From the NCBI GenBank assembly GCA_904066235.2, contig CAJFCV020000003.1:9796001-9860000 (forward strand): 64,000 nt of DNA, in the 5' to 3' direction. The DNA is from Bursaphelenchus xylophilus. Lineage: Eukaryota > Nematoda > Chromadorea > Rhabditida > Aphelenchoididae. Made by a program: the position numbers and the translations under genes. A model generated the notes under the pieces. It was not told where the DNA came from, did not search any database, and was given only the letters and a program-made list of their open reading frames with translations. Below, piece after piece: positions 35,024 to 47,496 of this stretch. The stretch's first letter is position 1; each line of letters starts with the position of its first letter.

Positions 35024-37843
35024 ATGGCGAAAAAGAAGACGAAAACGATTGAAACAGAGCCTGTAAATTATTGGAATATACTTTATTGGACATTTATATT
35101 TGTTTTAGGTACGTTTTTAAGAAAATTTTTCTGAGATCGTGTCTTTACAACTGAAGTATTACTGTAAATTATTTCAGCGGCTGGCATATCAATTGGGCAT
35201 TCAATTTACCTTTATACTTTGTTTGAGAATGATCGATTCTTTTCGCATTTATCGGATTTGGAAAGGGAAATGTCGTATAGGACGGAGATGGTAAGTTAAT
35301 TTAATTTTTTTGTGTTCAATGTTTAGATATCCCGAATTCATTTTACACAGGTCTTTTTCAAAGTTTAAAGAGTGTGTTCTTAAGGGACTCTACTTTTCCT
35401 ACTACAAACGAATTGTGAATGCTCCAAGTTTTCTGGATGGACTAAAGAGTATAATGTATGATGACAGAATTGAAGCCGGCCATACAATAAATGCCTTACA
35501 AAGGTTCAATTTATATCCAGAAGTTTATCTAGGAGGGTTTTATCGTATTTTCAAAGGACTCACGAAGACTTTTGGATGGAATAATGAAGTTTGTTATCAA
35601 ATTAATCGAGGGAAACTACCTCCAGTAAACAGCTGCGAAGGGATCGGAAATCTGCATTTTTTCTACACCTACTGTGTGTTTGGCCTAGCTGGGACAGTGC
35701 TTGGGTCCGTTTTTGTATTGGGGACCATTTTAAGGCAGGTTGAAACATCTTTTTATCAAATTTTATTTAGTAACACCTTTTTGGGAGGGATAATATCCGC
35801 GGCGGCTTATATGTACAATCATGGTCATGCTACCCGTGTACAATGGACTCCACCTCTCCGAGAATCATTTGGATTTCCTGTGTTCTTCTTTCAGCTGGCG
35901 CTACTCACCTTTCTCTTAAAGTAAGAAGCATTTTCTTTTTATTTGGATCTTTAGATCTAAAAACGAAGCAAAATTGGGATTATTCCTCTTCGGATTTGCT
36001 ACACTCCACTTTATCTTGTTCTGGCAGGTGGGTCATATCGCCTTTGATTTATTTATCATGAATTTTAGTTCTCCGGATTTGCTTTGTTCACACAGATTAC
36101 GTGTTTATTTGTCACCTTCTCCTTGAAGTTGATTGACCGAAAATTGGTGTCGAAATTATGGAATGTCTACATCCTAGCCTTGTTTGTATCGTATATTCTG
36201 CTATTTGGCAACTCATTAACTTTGAATTCTCTATTTTTCACGGGATTAATTGCATTTAAAGTGAGTTTTTTGAAGTTTTTCAATAATGTAATATAATTTT
36301 TTGGTGACTTTCGTAAAATTTTTTGAGTGATTTGCGAAATTTCTGTTGATTATGGATTTTTATAGCTAATCTCTCTGATTGATACCAAAATCAATCTTTC
36401 TGGGATCTCTCGAGTAGTTGTATATACCTTATTATACTTGATGTTTACTGGTGGTCTAAAGTTTGCAATTGGGAAATCCTTGGGCATCCAAGATGATGAT
36501 CATATATTTGATATTCTCAAGTCAAAGTTCACGGATTTTGCGACGTTTCACACAATGTTGTACACATGTGCAGCCGAATTTGATTTCATCCCATTAGAAG
36601 TGAGTTTTGTATTTTAGAAATTATTTTTTTTCACATTTTAGACTCTTGTGGAGCTGAGTGAGACGTACTTGACAGTTCTTGCACTACTTGGACTTTTATT
36701 GGTTGTTCTTTTCGTCTTCAAAAATGTGCTCATTATGCAGAAAGAGGACAGTCAAGATCAGGCTCATGTAAGATTTGATAATGAATTGGAACAGTAAATT
36801 TATTACCAATGTTATGTATATGTCTATAAAGCCATGACAGAGAGGCTAAAATCATGAAAAAAGAATTTATTTTAATCTTCATTTTAGGTTGTGTTCAATG
36901 CTGGTCAACTGGTACTATTTATGTTTATGGCGTGGCTTCTAATGCGTTTAAAATTGTTCGCAGTACCTCAATTATGCGTTTTCACATCAATTCTCGTTAA
37001 TAGTAATGTAAGTTTTTAAAAAATTATGGAAATTTTGACTATGGTCATCATGGATAATATAAATTTTAAAAAAATTTTGATGTTTGTTTGTGATTTTTAG
37101 CACTGATTTGTCTTTTTAGTTCTTCAACTCTACTCTCGGCTTTAAACTTCGATGGAAATCAGTCATTTTTGTCCTTATAATTGCCCTGATGACCTACAAA
37201 GGCAAGGAGAATATCGCGAAACAGTTGAGTGTGAAAGGAGAGTACAGCAACGAGGCTCAAGAGTATTTATTTAACTGGATTGAAGAGAATACTCATCCCG
37301 GTAAGCGTGTTTTATATTATAACTTAGTTATTAGTATACTTTATATTACTCTACTGACCTTATTTTAGATGACGTTTTCGCTGGCTCAATGCCAACAATG
37401 GCTAATGTGGAGCTTTCTACCGGGCGCAAAGTGTTTAATCATCCACATTATGAGGATGCAGGATTGCGGTAGGGATTTTAAATTTGATTTTTATATTATT
37501 TTAGGCATCGGGTTAATATTTTGCTCATAATTTTTCGAATTTTAGCGAAAGAACTCTCCAAGTGTATTTATTCTACGGTAGAAAGAACCCAAATGAGATC
37601 CACAAAAACTGGAAGAAGCTGGGAATCAAATACTTTATCTTCGAACCCTTCCTTTGCAGAGGTCACAAGCGACCCGAATGCACTTATTTAGGAATTTTTG
37701 ATAGGGTTTTGAAAGAAGACCTTGGCAAACCATCAAATTGTGACCGATTCCTACCTCTGGTCGAGTCAAACAGCGGAATGGACGGCTTCAAACCGTTCAC
37801 TTTGGTTTATAACTCGCCTAACTATGTTGTACTAGGCATTTAA
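35024..37843 (+). CDS. dpy-19: DPY-19 protein C-mannosyltransferase
   Basis: Eleven exons join in phase: 35024-35108, 35178-35290, 35385-35920, 35955-36027, 36069-36260, 36366-36599, 36642-36767, 36888-37007, 37120-37300, 37369-37468 and 37546-37843, giving 685 aa, close to the usual length. The N-terminal helix is followed by [18 protein letters not shown] and [11 protein letters not shown], the most conserved DPY-19 segments (lumenal loop with the catalytic region), then about ten hydrophobic segments and a lumenal C-terminus ([27 protein letters not shown]). DPY-19 is a multi-pass ER enzyme that transfers mannose from dolichol-phosphate-mannose to the first Trp of WxxW motifs in thrombospondin repeats; in C. 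elegans it acts on UNC-5 and MIG-21 and in neuroblast migration. The third exon appears to use an AAG acceptor. AATAAA follows at 38031. Confidence 0.92.
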
Positions 37844-38030
37844 TGTAATTTTAAGTTATTTTTACGCATAATATTGTCCTATTTACAACGCATAATATCC
37901 TATATAGTCTCAAGTGTCCTTATTTATTTGCATAATTATTTGGCATTGAATGCAAAATGTATTTATTAATGTTATTATAAAATTGTATTAACTTTTTAAA
38001 AACGGTTGAAAATCAGTGTTTTTTGGATGA

Positions 38031-38036
38031 AATAAA
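38031..38036 (+). terminator. poly(A) signal of dpy-19
   Basis: AATAAA about 190 bases after the stop at 37843, the first perfect match downstream. Confidence 0.5.
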
Positions 38037-38326
38037 GGTAAAAGGTGCTGGGAAATTGAAGATAGAGGGGTGTTAATACTGCTAATTACACGCTGGAATA
38101 GTAATTTGCTCAAATTACCAGTTTCTCACTTTGAAATCGCGTTTTCCCGGTGAGCGTAAGACTTGACCGATTTGCGACCAGACTTGTCCCATGGGATCAA
38201 AAATTCGAGATGCGATTCTTGTTTTTACACGTTTGGGAGAATTTGGACATTGAGAGCGGCCCGAAACGACACAAAGGAATAATTTTGCTGGTTTGGAAAC
38301 GGGCCCGATATTAAGTTAGACTCTAG

Positions 38327-39490
<1,164 letters not shown>

Positions 39491-40501
39491 GATAAGACTG
39501 TATTCTCGACTGCCTCGAACGACCAAATTAATTAATTTGCGGAACAACCTTTGCCATCTTTCTCAATCTTCCATGTTTATATCTGTCTGTTAACATTCTG
39601 CTTTCACATAATCTGTTTCTACATATTCCTATGCCTGTTGTGTCATTAAAGTAACGTGTATTAGAAATGTTTTGGGAAAAGAATCGAGTTTTTCGTGAAA
39701 TATGTGTTAGGTCGGAGATTTTCCTGAAGTTTCAGGGATGTATTTAGTCGATAACTTCATTTGTGAGGCCATCAAACATCACTGAAATCATCTAAAGTAA
39801 GGTTAAAAAATTTTATCGCCTACGGGTTAAAGGTTGTAACAGCGGGTACCTGCAACGTTTACATGACGTATAGGCCATAATCTATGTATTAACCAAGGCG
39901 TGGCCCTCCAGTGACCGAAGAACCCACCTAAAATCGCTCTTCAACTTATCCATCATAATGGAAGTTAAGGTCAAAAAATGGGTTGCCGTATGTTCAGCTC
40001 TGGATGAAAGTCTATACCAAAAATATTTTTTTGATATATACGTTATCAGAAATTTCATGGATAAATTTTACAATCATTGGTTATCTGCAACCCCTCTAAA
40101 AACCATGTTCAACTTATCCATCCGAAAAGATGAATGCCATCAAAAAGATGAATATGCCAGAGGGCAAGGAAATTAAATAAAGAATTCCGCTTCCAGAATA
40201 TGATCTAGAGTCCCTAATCCGCCTATTTACAACGTTTAAACCTTCTATTTCACCTACATCCCCTCTAAAATTCAACTTTTATCTTCTCCATGCGTAGAAA
40301 TTTCGAGAAAATTTCCCAAAATGAACCCCGCTAATTTTTCAACAATCGTTCCCTACACAAACCCCGTTGGGACTTCCGTGACCTCAGGTTGATTTTTCGT
40401 TCGCTTCCCCTCTCCGATCCGGAAATGCACATCTTCTCCAGAGGGGACCTCGCTTCTCGGCGGGGAGGAGTCCAAACAACAAATATATCCCCAAAACGAA
40501 G
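39491..40501. other. intergenic between rab-35 and the next gene
   Basis: Contains the rab-35 3' UTR with ATTAAA at about 39644. The open frame at 39958-40176 has no recognisable product. 40380-40500 is GC-rich and pyrimidine-rich and could be the promoter of the following gene. Confidence 0.45.
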
Positions 40502-42997
40502 ATGATCCGCACATCTTCCGCGGGATTCTGGTTTTGCGGGAGCCTGGAAATGAAGTTGCTAATATACTGGCTGATGCTGCTGGTCATGGAAGTGGAATGT
40601 GATAAAGGTAGAGCGGTTTCGGCAAAGTTTGGGGGGATTTGTGGAAATGTCATCATTTTTGGGAAAATTTGGGATTTTTGGGGGAATTAATTAGTCATCG
40701 GCCGTTTATATTGTCAGTATTGGACTTGTAATATTGTGAACGTAATGGACCATCGGAATGATGGTAATTTTACCTCTCAAATTGGGTTTAAATATCACTT
40801 TTATCAATAGTCATCTTCATTATGTAAGCCTCAAATTTCAAAAAAAAAATCAAAAAGATTTTAATCGATTTTAGCCCAAAATCAAAGCCCAGAACAAAAT
40901 CTATATTATGACGTCAAAAAATCGCCATAAAACATTGGCTATCCCTTTCAAATCACATATTATTCATGATGACTCACGCCTTTTCAGAGACCAATTCCAC
41001 AACGGATCCTACGGTGACAGAAGTCGACAGAAATCGAACTTTCTTTGAGGATGTCGAAGTAAATAGCATTAATTTTGCAGTTGACAATTTATTTATTTTA
41101 GGAATACACCAGTGGTCTCACACCGGAGTTCAAAACATTGCTTATGTTAGCGCCAGTGGAGTCCAAGAAAAAGGAAAAATCAGAGAAAAGAAGAGCCAAG
41201 GACTCGGATTTGAAGGCGAAATCAGAAGACGAGGGGCTCAAAGGTAGAGTAATACGCTGAGATATACAATAAGACCTGTTTTGTTTTATAAATTATAACT
41301 TTTTTTTATTTACTACCTACTACAATATAAATTTGGCCGAAAATCCTAAAATCTATGACATTTCCTCTATTTCAAAGGCAACGCCGATAATTTCAGAGTT
41401 AACTCAGCATCACATTGAACAGCTACTCAAATTTTACTCCAAGGTCTCGGAGAAGTTGCTAGCCAAGGATGGGAAAGACAAAAGCAAACAAGTTCATTAC
41501 CATAAAATGGGTTCAAAACATGAAGACAAGGATGATGAAGGTGCGGGATTTATAATTTTCAGTTTATGCAGAGCTCTAAAAGTCATGTTACTTATGAAAA
41601 AAGTTTAATTTTGACTGAAAAAAAGATTTTTTTAAATGATTTTAAGAAATTTTCGGGATTTATAAGTTCGGAAATTTTCCAAGTTCGTATTTTACTCTAA
41701 CTTTACGTGTTTCTAATGTACGCTTTCGTCTAAGACTTTCCCATAACACAATTTTTGACCAAAATAAGTTCAGAAATCGCCAAAAATTTGATGATTTTGT
41801 AAGAAATCAATGAGATAATTACCTGAAAGCAAATCCCTTTTTCTGTAATAAACTCTCAGAATTACTGTATCATACTCAACTTCGTTTTTGATCTTAAATT
41901 CCCCACTTTTTCTTCTCAAAATCAGTTTTTTAGAGGGCAATCGCGAATACCTCAACTACGTCGAAAATTGGGCCCAGCAGCATGGCGAGAAGCCCACGGA
42001 GAGCACCTATAACACCGTCAATACCAATTCTCTGCCAGGCTACGGTAACCTCAACTACTTGAACGCCGCCAACTATGGCCCACCTGGTGCGGGAGCTGCA
42101 AATAATTACGCTCTAGCCTTGCGGAATCGTATGTTCGGACAAGGCTATAGCGGGCCCAATTGCTGCAATATGTGTCAATGTGGCTCAGCGTTCGATCCGG
42201 CTTGTGTTCAGAACAGTATTCCGGCACAAACTGGTGTTCAGACCGGCTGTGGCGGGTATAATTATGGAGCCGCCACTGATACAGCAGATCCGGACGATGG
42301 CTACGGGCCGGACAATTATTATGGCGGTGGTTATGGGAGCAATAAGAATACAAAAGAGGCCACCAACACTGACTTACATTCGCATTTGCTCAATAGTTTT
42401 ACGAACAACCCGCCTACCGTAAACAACAACTATTATCAAGTGTCCGGAGGGCATAATACCGAGCCTGAAGAGTCAAAATCTCATTTCGAATTTGCTAAAC
42501 ATCACTTCTCATCGTATCCACAGTATTATGGGACCTGGAATGCGTATCAACGCCCGAATTGTTGTGGCTACAGCAATTACAACGTGTTTGAGCCCGTAAA
42601 TGATGACGCAACGGACGCACTAACAACGGAAGAGCCGATTAACAGCAAGGAGAGTGTGTTTCACTTGGTCCGCCCCAACTTTGGCAGCAATAAAGGGCCC
42701 AGGCTCACTTCCAAAAGCCGAAAACACCCAAAACACGACAAAAAAGTGGCCAAAACTACAAAATCCCCGGTAAACTTGCCGAGTGTTAAGAGCACTACTC
42801 CTGGAACTCCCAATAAACCTGCTAATCAAGAGAAGAACTTTATTGTAACAACGATTACAAGTCCAAAACCGAAGGAAATGAGTGGAAAATCGACGATCCC
42901 CCCGAAACTCTCGATTCCCCCGGGGAACTCGACCAAAATCAGTCCGCCCACAACGACGCCGAAGCCGGAAGCGCAAACTACCTCGACAAAAGTGTAA
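40502..42997 (+). CDS. unknown secreted low-complexity protein
   Basis: Five exons join in phase: 40502-40607, 40988-41058, 41102-41243, 41397-41540 and 41934-42997, giving 508 aa. I do not recognise it. The first Met gives a short lead; the Met at residue 17 starts a better signal peptide (MKLLIYWLMLLVMEVEC). Next come an acidic segment with two N-glycosylation sites (ETNSTT, DRNRT), a lysine-rich region, a possible helix (HHIEQLLKFYSKV), a Gly/Asn/Tyr-rich region with NYYGGGYGS, two cysteine clusters (NCCNMCQCG and NCCGYSNYN) and a Thr/Pro/Ser/Lys-rich tail. That composition suits an extracellular matrix or cuticle-associated protein, which is inference only. The fourth intron's donor (GTGCGG) is weak. 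Exon phases agree throughout. AATAAA is at 43057. Confidence 0.75.
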
Positions 42998-43056
42998 ACC
43001 ACCGCTTGTATATCGTATATAACAAAGGCCATCTAATAATCAGAATTTTTTGTTGG

Positions 43057-43062
43057 AATAAA
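43057..43062 (+). terminator. poly(A) signal of the secreted protein gene
   Basis: AATAAA 60 bases after the stop at 42997. Confidence 0.55.
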
Positions 43063-43531
43063 TGGAGCATGATAATATTACATATATTAGAAAGGGAGTT
43101 GGACGATTCGGGAAACCGAAAAGTATGATTTTTGTTCGATGCAAGTGTCGAAGTTAGGATAATTGAGGGTGCTTATTTTGAAAATGACATTCATCTTTTT
43201 GATCTTTACTTTTTTCCTTACGTAGTACTGTAAAGTAGTAATTTTTTGAATTTTTTTCATAAATACTCGATTGGGGGGGTTTTGCGATGGTGCTGATTTT
43301 TAAAATCTTATTAATTTTTTTCTGATTTGAAAGCAAGACCATCGAACGCCAGAAGAACAAGATTCTGTCATTTTTAACCCAACTCCCAAACTTTGCATGC
43401 ATCGTATAAAATGTCTCCGCAGTCTGCGGCAAAGCCTGGGCGCAACTCGAACCGCGAAATTTCTCTTCCAAACGTTTTTCTCTTCCATTTTTGTTACCCA
43501 GTGCACGCAGTTGGTCGTTTTGGAACAGAAC
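43063..43531. other. intergenic; likely leader region of the Mad1-like gene
   Basis: AT-rich up to about 43390, then a GC-richer leader ending in TTTTTGTTACCCAG (43489-43502), a possible SL or 5'-UTR acceptor 30 bases before the ATG. The word ATCGTATAAAATGTC at 43400 also occurs twice in an MCT intron. Confidence 0.45.
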
Positions 43532-44858
43532 ATGGAGGAATCCGGCTCTGACCTGCCAAATTTGTCCTCCTTGGACATGACACTTAATCCAGGAGGATAC
43601 CAACTTTTACTAAGCCGTGGTAAGCTCGTTTTTGATGTTGTTTTTGGGAGTTTAGGTCATTTTCCTTTTCGATGAAGGTCTCCGACGGTTTTACGAAGGA
43701 ATTTATAGTGAATAATGATCGGAATGAGAGTGTTTTTATATTGTTTTAGACTTGAAACTGATTGTTTTATTTCTAGAGGAAATGTCCGACGAATTGCTGA
43801 GGGAAATGGCCGAGGTGGATCTGGAATGTGAACGTCAGTTCGCGAAGTACATGTACCCAAACCGGGTCGTCAAAGACGAGCCGAAGTCGAAGTCTTTGGA
43901 GGAGAAGAACCGAGAGTTGGAGGCCGAAATAAAAGAACTCAGAGTGGAGGTGGCTTTCGGGAAACGGAAGGTCCAGCAATTAGAGTCGATGCTGAAGAAA
44001 GGCCCAGGATCTTCAGCAACAGCTTCGTCGGAAATTCAGGACGGAATCGCGGAGAAGGACAGGCAGATCGCCCAATTACAACAACAGGCCAAAGAACTCA
44101 ACAACCAGTTGGAATCAGCTCTGGAAGAGGTTAAAAGCTTGCAGGACCAACTGGAAGCGGTATGTTCAGTTTTTTCTTATTGAAATTGAAGTTTAGAAGG
44201 AAAATCGGCCAGCCAGAGACCCGGATGCCACGCAAATCGTCAGATTCCTCAAGGACAATCCTATAGAGACGGCTCATCGACGATCAACAGGACTTCAGAG
44301 TATGGTGAGGGGTTTTTCGATCTATTGTCTAGTGTAATATCGCGATGGTAATTTTTTTTGTTTTTTTTTGTTTGGAAATTTATGTCCTTTTTCCAGAGCT
44401 CTTCAGGATCGTCCGCTAAGAGCTTTGACCCAACAGATTGCCTCGAATGCAAAGGCCTTCAAGCCAAAATCAAAGACCTGCAGGAAGACATCACCGAAAG
44501 ACGACGTTTAATTCGGCGATATATGTTCGCTGTCCAGCACCTTACCGGCTGCAAGGTGCGTTTGCGAGAAGAGGACATGGTGAAGGTTGTGAGCATCTTC
44601 GATGAGAAGCAGGAGATGTTCTTCAACGTCACTACGGAACCTACGTCGCGTGATGCCAAAATCGAGCTCCTGGAATGTCGAGGATTGGAGAGACACAAGG
44701 ACCTGACTGCCCGGCTTGGAACCATCTCTGTCCCGATCCTCTTGGCCCACATTCTGATCGCGCAATTTGAGAAGGAGGACGGAAGCACCACCCTGTTCCA
44801 AGAGACCGCCACTTACTGCCAAACTGCCGATAGCACCACGCAACTGCTCGGCAAATAA
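43532..44858 (+). CDS. coiled-coil protein with Mad1-like C-terminal domain
   Basis: Four exons join in phase: 43532-43619, 43777-44159, 44197-44304 and 44397-44858, giving 346 aa. Residues 30-165 form a heptad-rich coiled coil (KNRELEAEIKELRVEVAFGK, then QLQQQAKELNNQLESALEEV). A linker follows, then a short coil (QAKIKDLQEDITERRRLIRR) that leads into a compact domain: FAVQHLTGCKVRL, VVSIFDEKQEMFF, AKIELLECRGLERH and VPILLAHILIAQF. The order of a helix, an LxGxKV strand, a SxxxE...FxF strand, a LLE strand and a final I-P-x-L-L helix matches the RWD-like C-terminal domain of Mad1, the spindle checkpoint protein that binds Mad2 at kinetochores. Mad1 proteins are normally about twice as long, so this is a shortened or paralogous form. 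I see no clear Mad2-interaction motif. The match is by fold pattern, not by close identity. Confidence 0.6.
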
Positions 44859-45029
44859 TCTGTATTATATCTCTTCATCCCATGTAAACATACTGTGACT
44901 AACGATAAACTCGAAATTTTATGCCAATTTGATATTATTTTATTTTATCCGTGATCAAAAACTCAAATTTTTTTAGGGAAATTTTTTTTTGGATTCTTTG
45001 ACCTTTTCAAATGAATAGTTTGATACAGG

Positions 45030-46417
45030 GCACAGCATTCCGAACTTTTTTCGCCGCCGATCGGTGTCCAAAAAAATGAAAAATTAAAAAGTGCACATTA
45101 CATTTTCATGTGTGTAAGGGTAGCCAGAAGAGATACCATCAAAAACAAAAACTCTTTATGTAGAGTAATCAATTTCCTTTCAGAGTATGTAAGTTTTGTC
45201 TTCAGGTTGTCCGCTACCTTTGAGAAAATCGTCACTAAAAAAATGGAAATTTCGATTTTGAATGCCAAAAAAATGTACTTTCTTGGGGCCACCAAAAAAG
45301 ATGTTGGAGTCTATCGTAAAGAGAATTTCAAGGGCTACAACATATTAAAATTTCAAGATTTTTGTGGGGGTTTAAGCCAAGTTAGAGTGAAAAAACCCCT
45401 GATTTTGCACTTTTTCTCGATTTGTTTGCACTTTTAGTGCAAAAATAAAAAACCATCCGTGGGCGATGGAATCTGTGTGTCATGTCGGATATTCATGCCA
45501 AATTTGAAGCTTCGCCGACGCTCCGGAGTCGCTGAATATCCGTTTAAATACGAAACCTTAGAGTACTATTTCTGTCGTTTGAAATCGCTTTATGTGCTCC
45601 AAGATCCCTTTTGATCAAAAATATACTGCCTGTATACAGTGTATAACAACTGCATAACGACTTAATTGCAAAAGTCTAACTCAGCTTGGCGGTTAATTTA
45701 ATTGGTTGTTGCAACAAAAAATTGGCTCTGTGAAGGATTTTCTGCCAAATTCAATTTTCGAAATGAAAAAAATATATCGTGAGTAAATGATAAGAAGTTG
45801 TTATACACTGTATATAGACAATATACTCTTGATCAAAAGGTATCTTGGAGCAGATAAAGCGACTTCAAACAATAGAAATAGTACTCTAAGGTTTCGTATT
45901 TAAACGGATATTCAGCGACTCCGGAGCGTCGGCGAAGCTTCAAATTTGGCATGAATATCCGACATGACATACAGATTCCATCGCCCACGGATGGTTTTTT
46001 ATTTTTGCACTAAAAGTGCAAACAAATCGAGAAAAAGTGCAAAATCAAGGGTTTTTTCACTCTAACTTGGCTTAAACCCCCACAAAAATCTTGAAATTTT
46101 AATATGTTGTAGCCCTTGAAATTCTCTTTACGATAGACTCCAACATCTTTTTTGGTGGCCCCAAGAAAGTACATTTTTTTGGCATTCAAAATCGAAATTT
46201 CCATTTTTTTAGTGACGATTTTCTCAAAGGTAGCGGACAACCTGAAGACAAAACTTACATACTCTGAAAGGAAATTGATTACTCTACATAAAGAGTTTTT
46301 GTTTTTGCCGGTATCTCTTCTGGCTACCCTTACACACATGAAAATGTAATGTGCACTTTTTAATTTTTCATTTTTTTGGACACCGATCGGCGGCGAAAAA
46401 AGTTCGGAATGCTGTGC
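45030..46417. mobile_element. 1.39-kb palindromic (foldback) element, 622-bp arms
   Basis: 45030-45651 and 45796-46417 are inverted repeats of equal length around a 144-base spacer. The outer 450 bases appear to differ at only a few positions, while the innermost 100 bases are more diverged. The termini read GCACAGCATTCCGAAC. AGG flanks both ends (45027-45029, 46418-46420), a possible 3-bp target duplication, too short to be sure. Each arm has an open frame of 109-138 codons, but it is the same sequence twice and has no known domain. It is likely a nonautonomous DNA transposon; the superfamily is unclear. Confidence 0.85.
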
Positions 46418-46516
46418 AGGGGACAAATGTCATTCTTTTGTCCAAAAAAATCGAAAAGCTTTGAAAAATGACTCAATCCTATTGTTCATCCAATAGCATT
46501 TGCATAGCCAGAGGCA

Positions 46517-46524
46517 TATAAAAA
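46517..46524 (+). promoter_or_regulatory. TATA box of the small cysteine-rich gene
   Basis: TATAAAAA lies 48 bases before the ATG at 46572, with a TCACTTGTACAGTT stretch about 25 bases downstream as a plausible start site. A TATA box so close to the ATG suggests the mRNA is made without trans-splicing and at high level. Confidence 0.5.
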
Positions 46525-46571
46525 CATATAACCCCATTGAAGGTCACTTGTACAGTTAGCCCTGTCCAATT

Positions 46572-47050
46572 ATGCGATCGCTAATTTTGATTCTTGTGTT
46601 TCTCTCTATTTTCAATTTGGCCCGGACAACCCAAATCAGCATGGATACGATGGGTAGGAATATTCGGTTTCAGGATGGGCATATCGCAACTCGAAAACAA
46701 GCTGAAACTTGGCTTCGGCGAGCTGCGATAGCTTGCTTTCCGAGCTACTACCATTTCAGCGAAGTTTAAGTTAGCGCATTTGGTCCCCGATCTCAGCCCG
46801 GTGACTTTCCGGAGGAGCTAGTAAAAAGGGAATGACGATTAATTTTTTTTTTATTTTAGAGTGTGTCAGTTTTGTTACTTGCCCGGTTGGATTCATCTGT
46901 TTTGACGGAATCTGCATTCCAAATCCCTTCCCGCCACCATTTCGGGCCAGGGACAGATCGGGTCGCCACACTTCGGGTCAACGACACCTCGGGTCACCGA
47001 CATTTCGGGTCAACGATACCGTTTTCCCCAATCGTCCCAGTTCCGATTAG
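46572..47050 (+). CDS. small secreted cysteine-rich protein
   Basis: Two exons, 46572-46653 and 46860-47050, join in phase and encode 90 aa. A strong signal peptide (MRSLILILVFLSIFNLARTT) is followed by a short cysteine module, ECVSFVTCPVGFICFDGICI, with spacing C-x5-C-x5-C-x4-C, and a basic, Ser/Thr/Arg-rich tail without cysteines. The CPxGxxCxxGxC pattern resembles half an EB module or other small nematode secreted cysteine motifs, but I cannot name the family. Reading through the first donor gives a 65-residue alternative without cysteines. The intron contains the remnant end of a MITE, and the gene lies 155 bases from the foldback element. Confidence 0.65.
46770..46821. mobile_element. 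solo right end of a GCACAGTGC-family MITE in an intron
   Basis: The complement of this stretch reads CTAGCTCCTCCGGAAAGTCA then CCGGGCTGA, followed on the plus strand by TA at 46822-46823. It matches the terminal repeat of the element at 16994. No left end is visible in the intron. Confidence 0.6.
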
Positions 47051-47496
47051 AAAGTGGTACAAACAGTTTGTCATGGATAATATTGTGTCCCCCACCAAAT
47101 CCTAGACCTTGTTTATAGTCCAGAATTCTTTTCAGTCTCTAATCCACTTCACAAACCTCTTTTGTATTCATTATCAACATGTTTCCTTTCAATTTTCCCC
47201 AAAATTTCATCAATTATATTCTCCATGACTGTTAAAACAAAATTTTATTAAAAAAAGATCCAAAACCTTATGGAAACAGTTTCAAATGCAGTGAAATGGA
47301 CGTGTTACAATATGTATTGCATTTCTATTCGTATGAGGTAGATTTCAAGAGGAAAGTTTGGGAGAAAAAAGAGAAAAAATCGAGATTTCCAGCCAAGAAC
47401 TTGAAAAAATGGGAGTGAAACTCATAACTAGTAAAAATTATTCTACCTAAGGGCTAATTAAGTACAAATAGATATTTGAAATGGTGCAAGGAGCTC
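47051..47496. other. intergenic between convergent genes, nothing recognised
   Basis: AT-rich 3' flanks of the small secreted gene and the BED-finger gene. Confidence 0.5.

Noticed and set aside
45108..46426. Open frames of 109 and 138 codons in the 1.39-kb palindrome
   Set aside because: They are the same sequence seen twice through the inverted arms, with no known domain.
46572..46769. Unspliced 65-residue version of the small secreted protein
   Set aside because: Splicing at 46653/46860 gives a consensus junction and joins the signal peptide to a cysteine module. The unspliced frame reads toward the MITE remnant.
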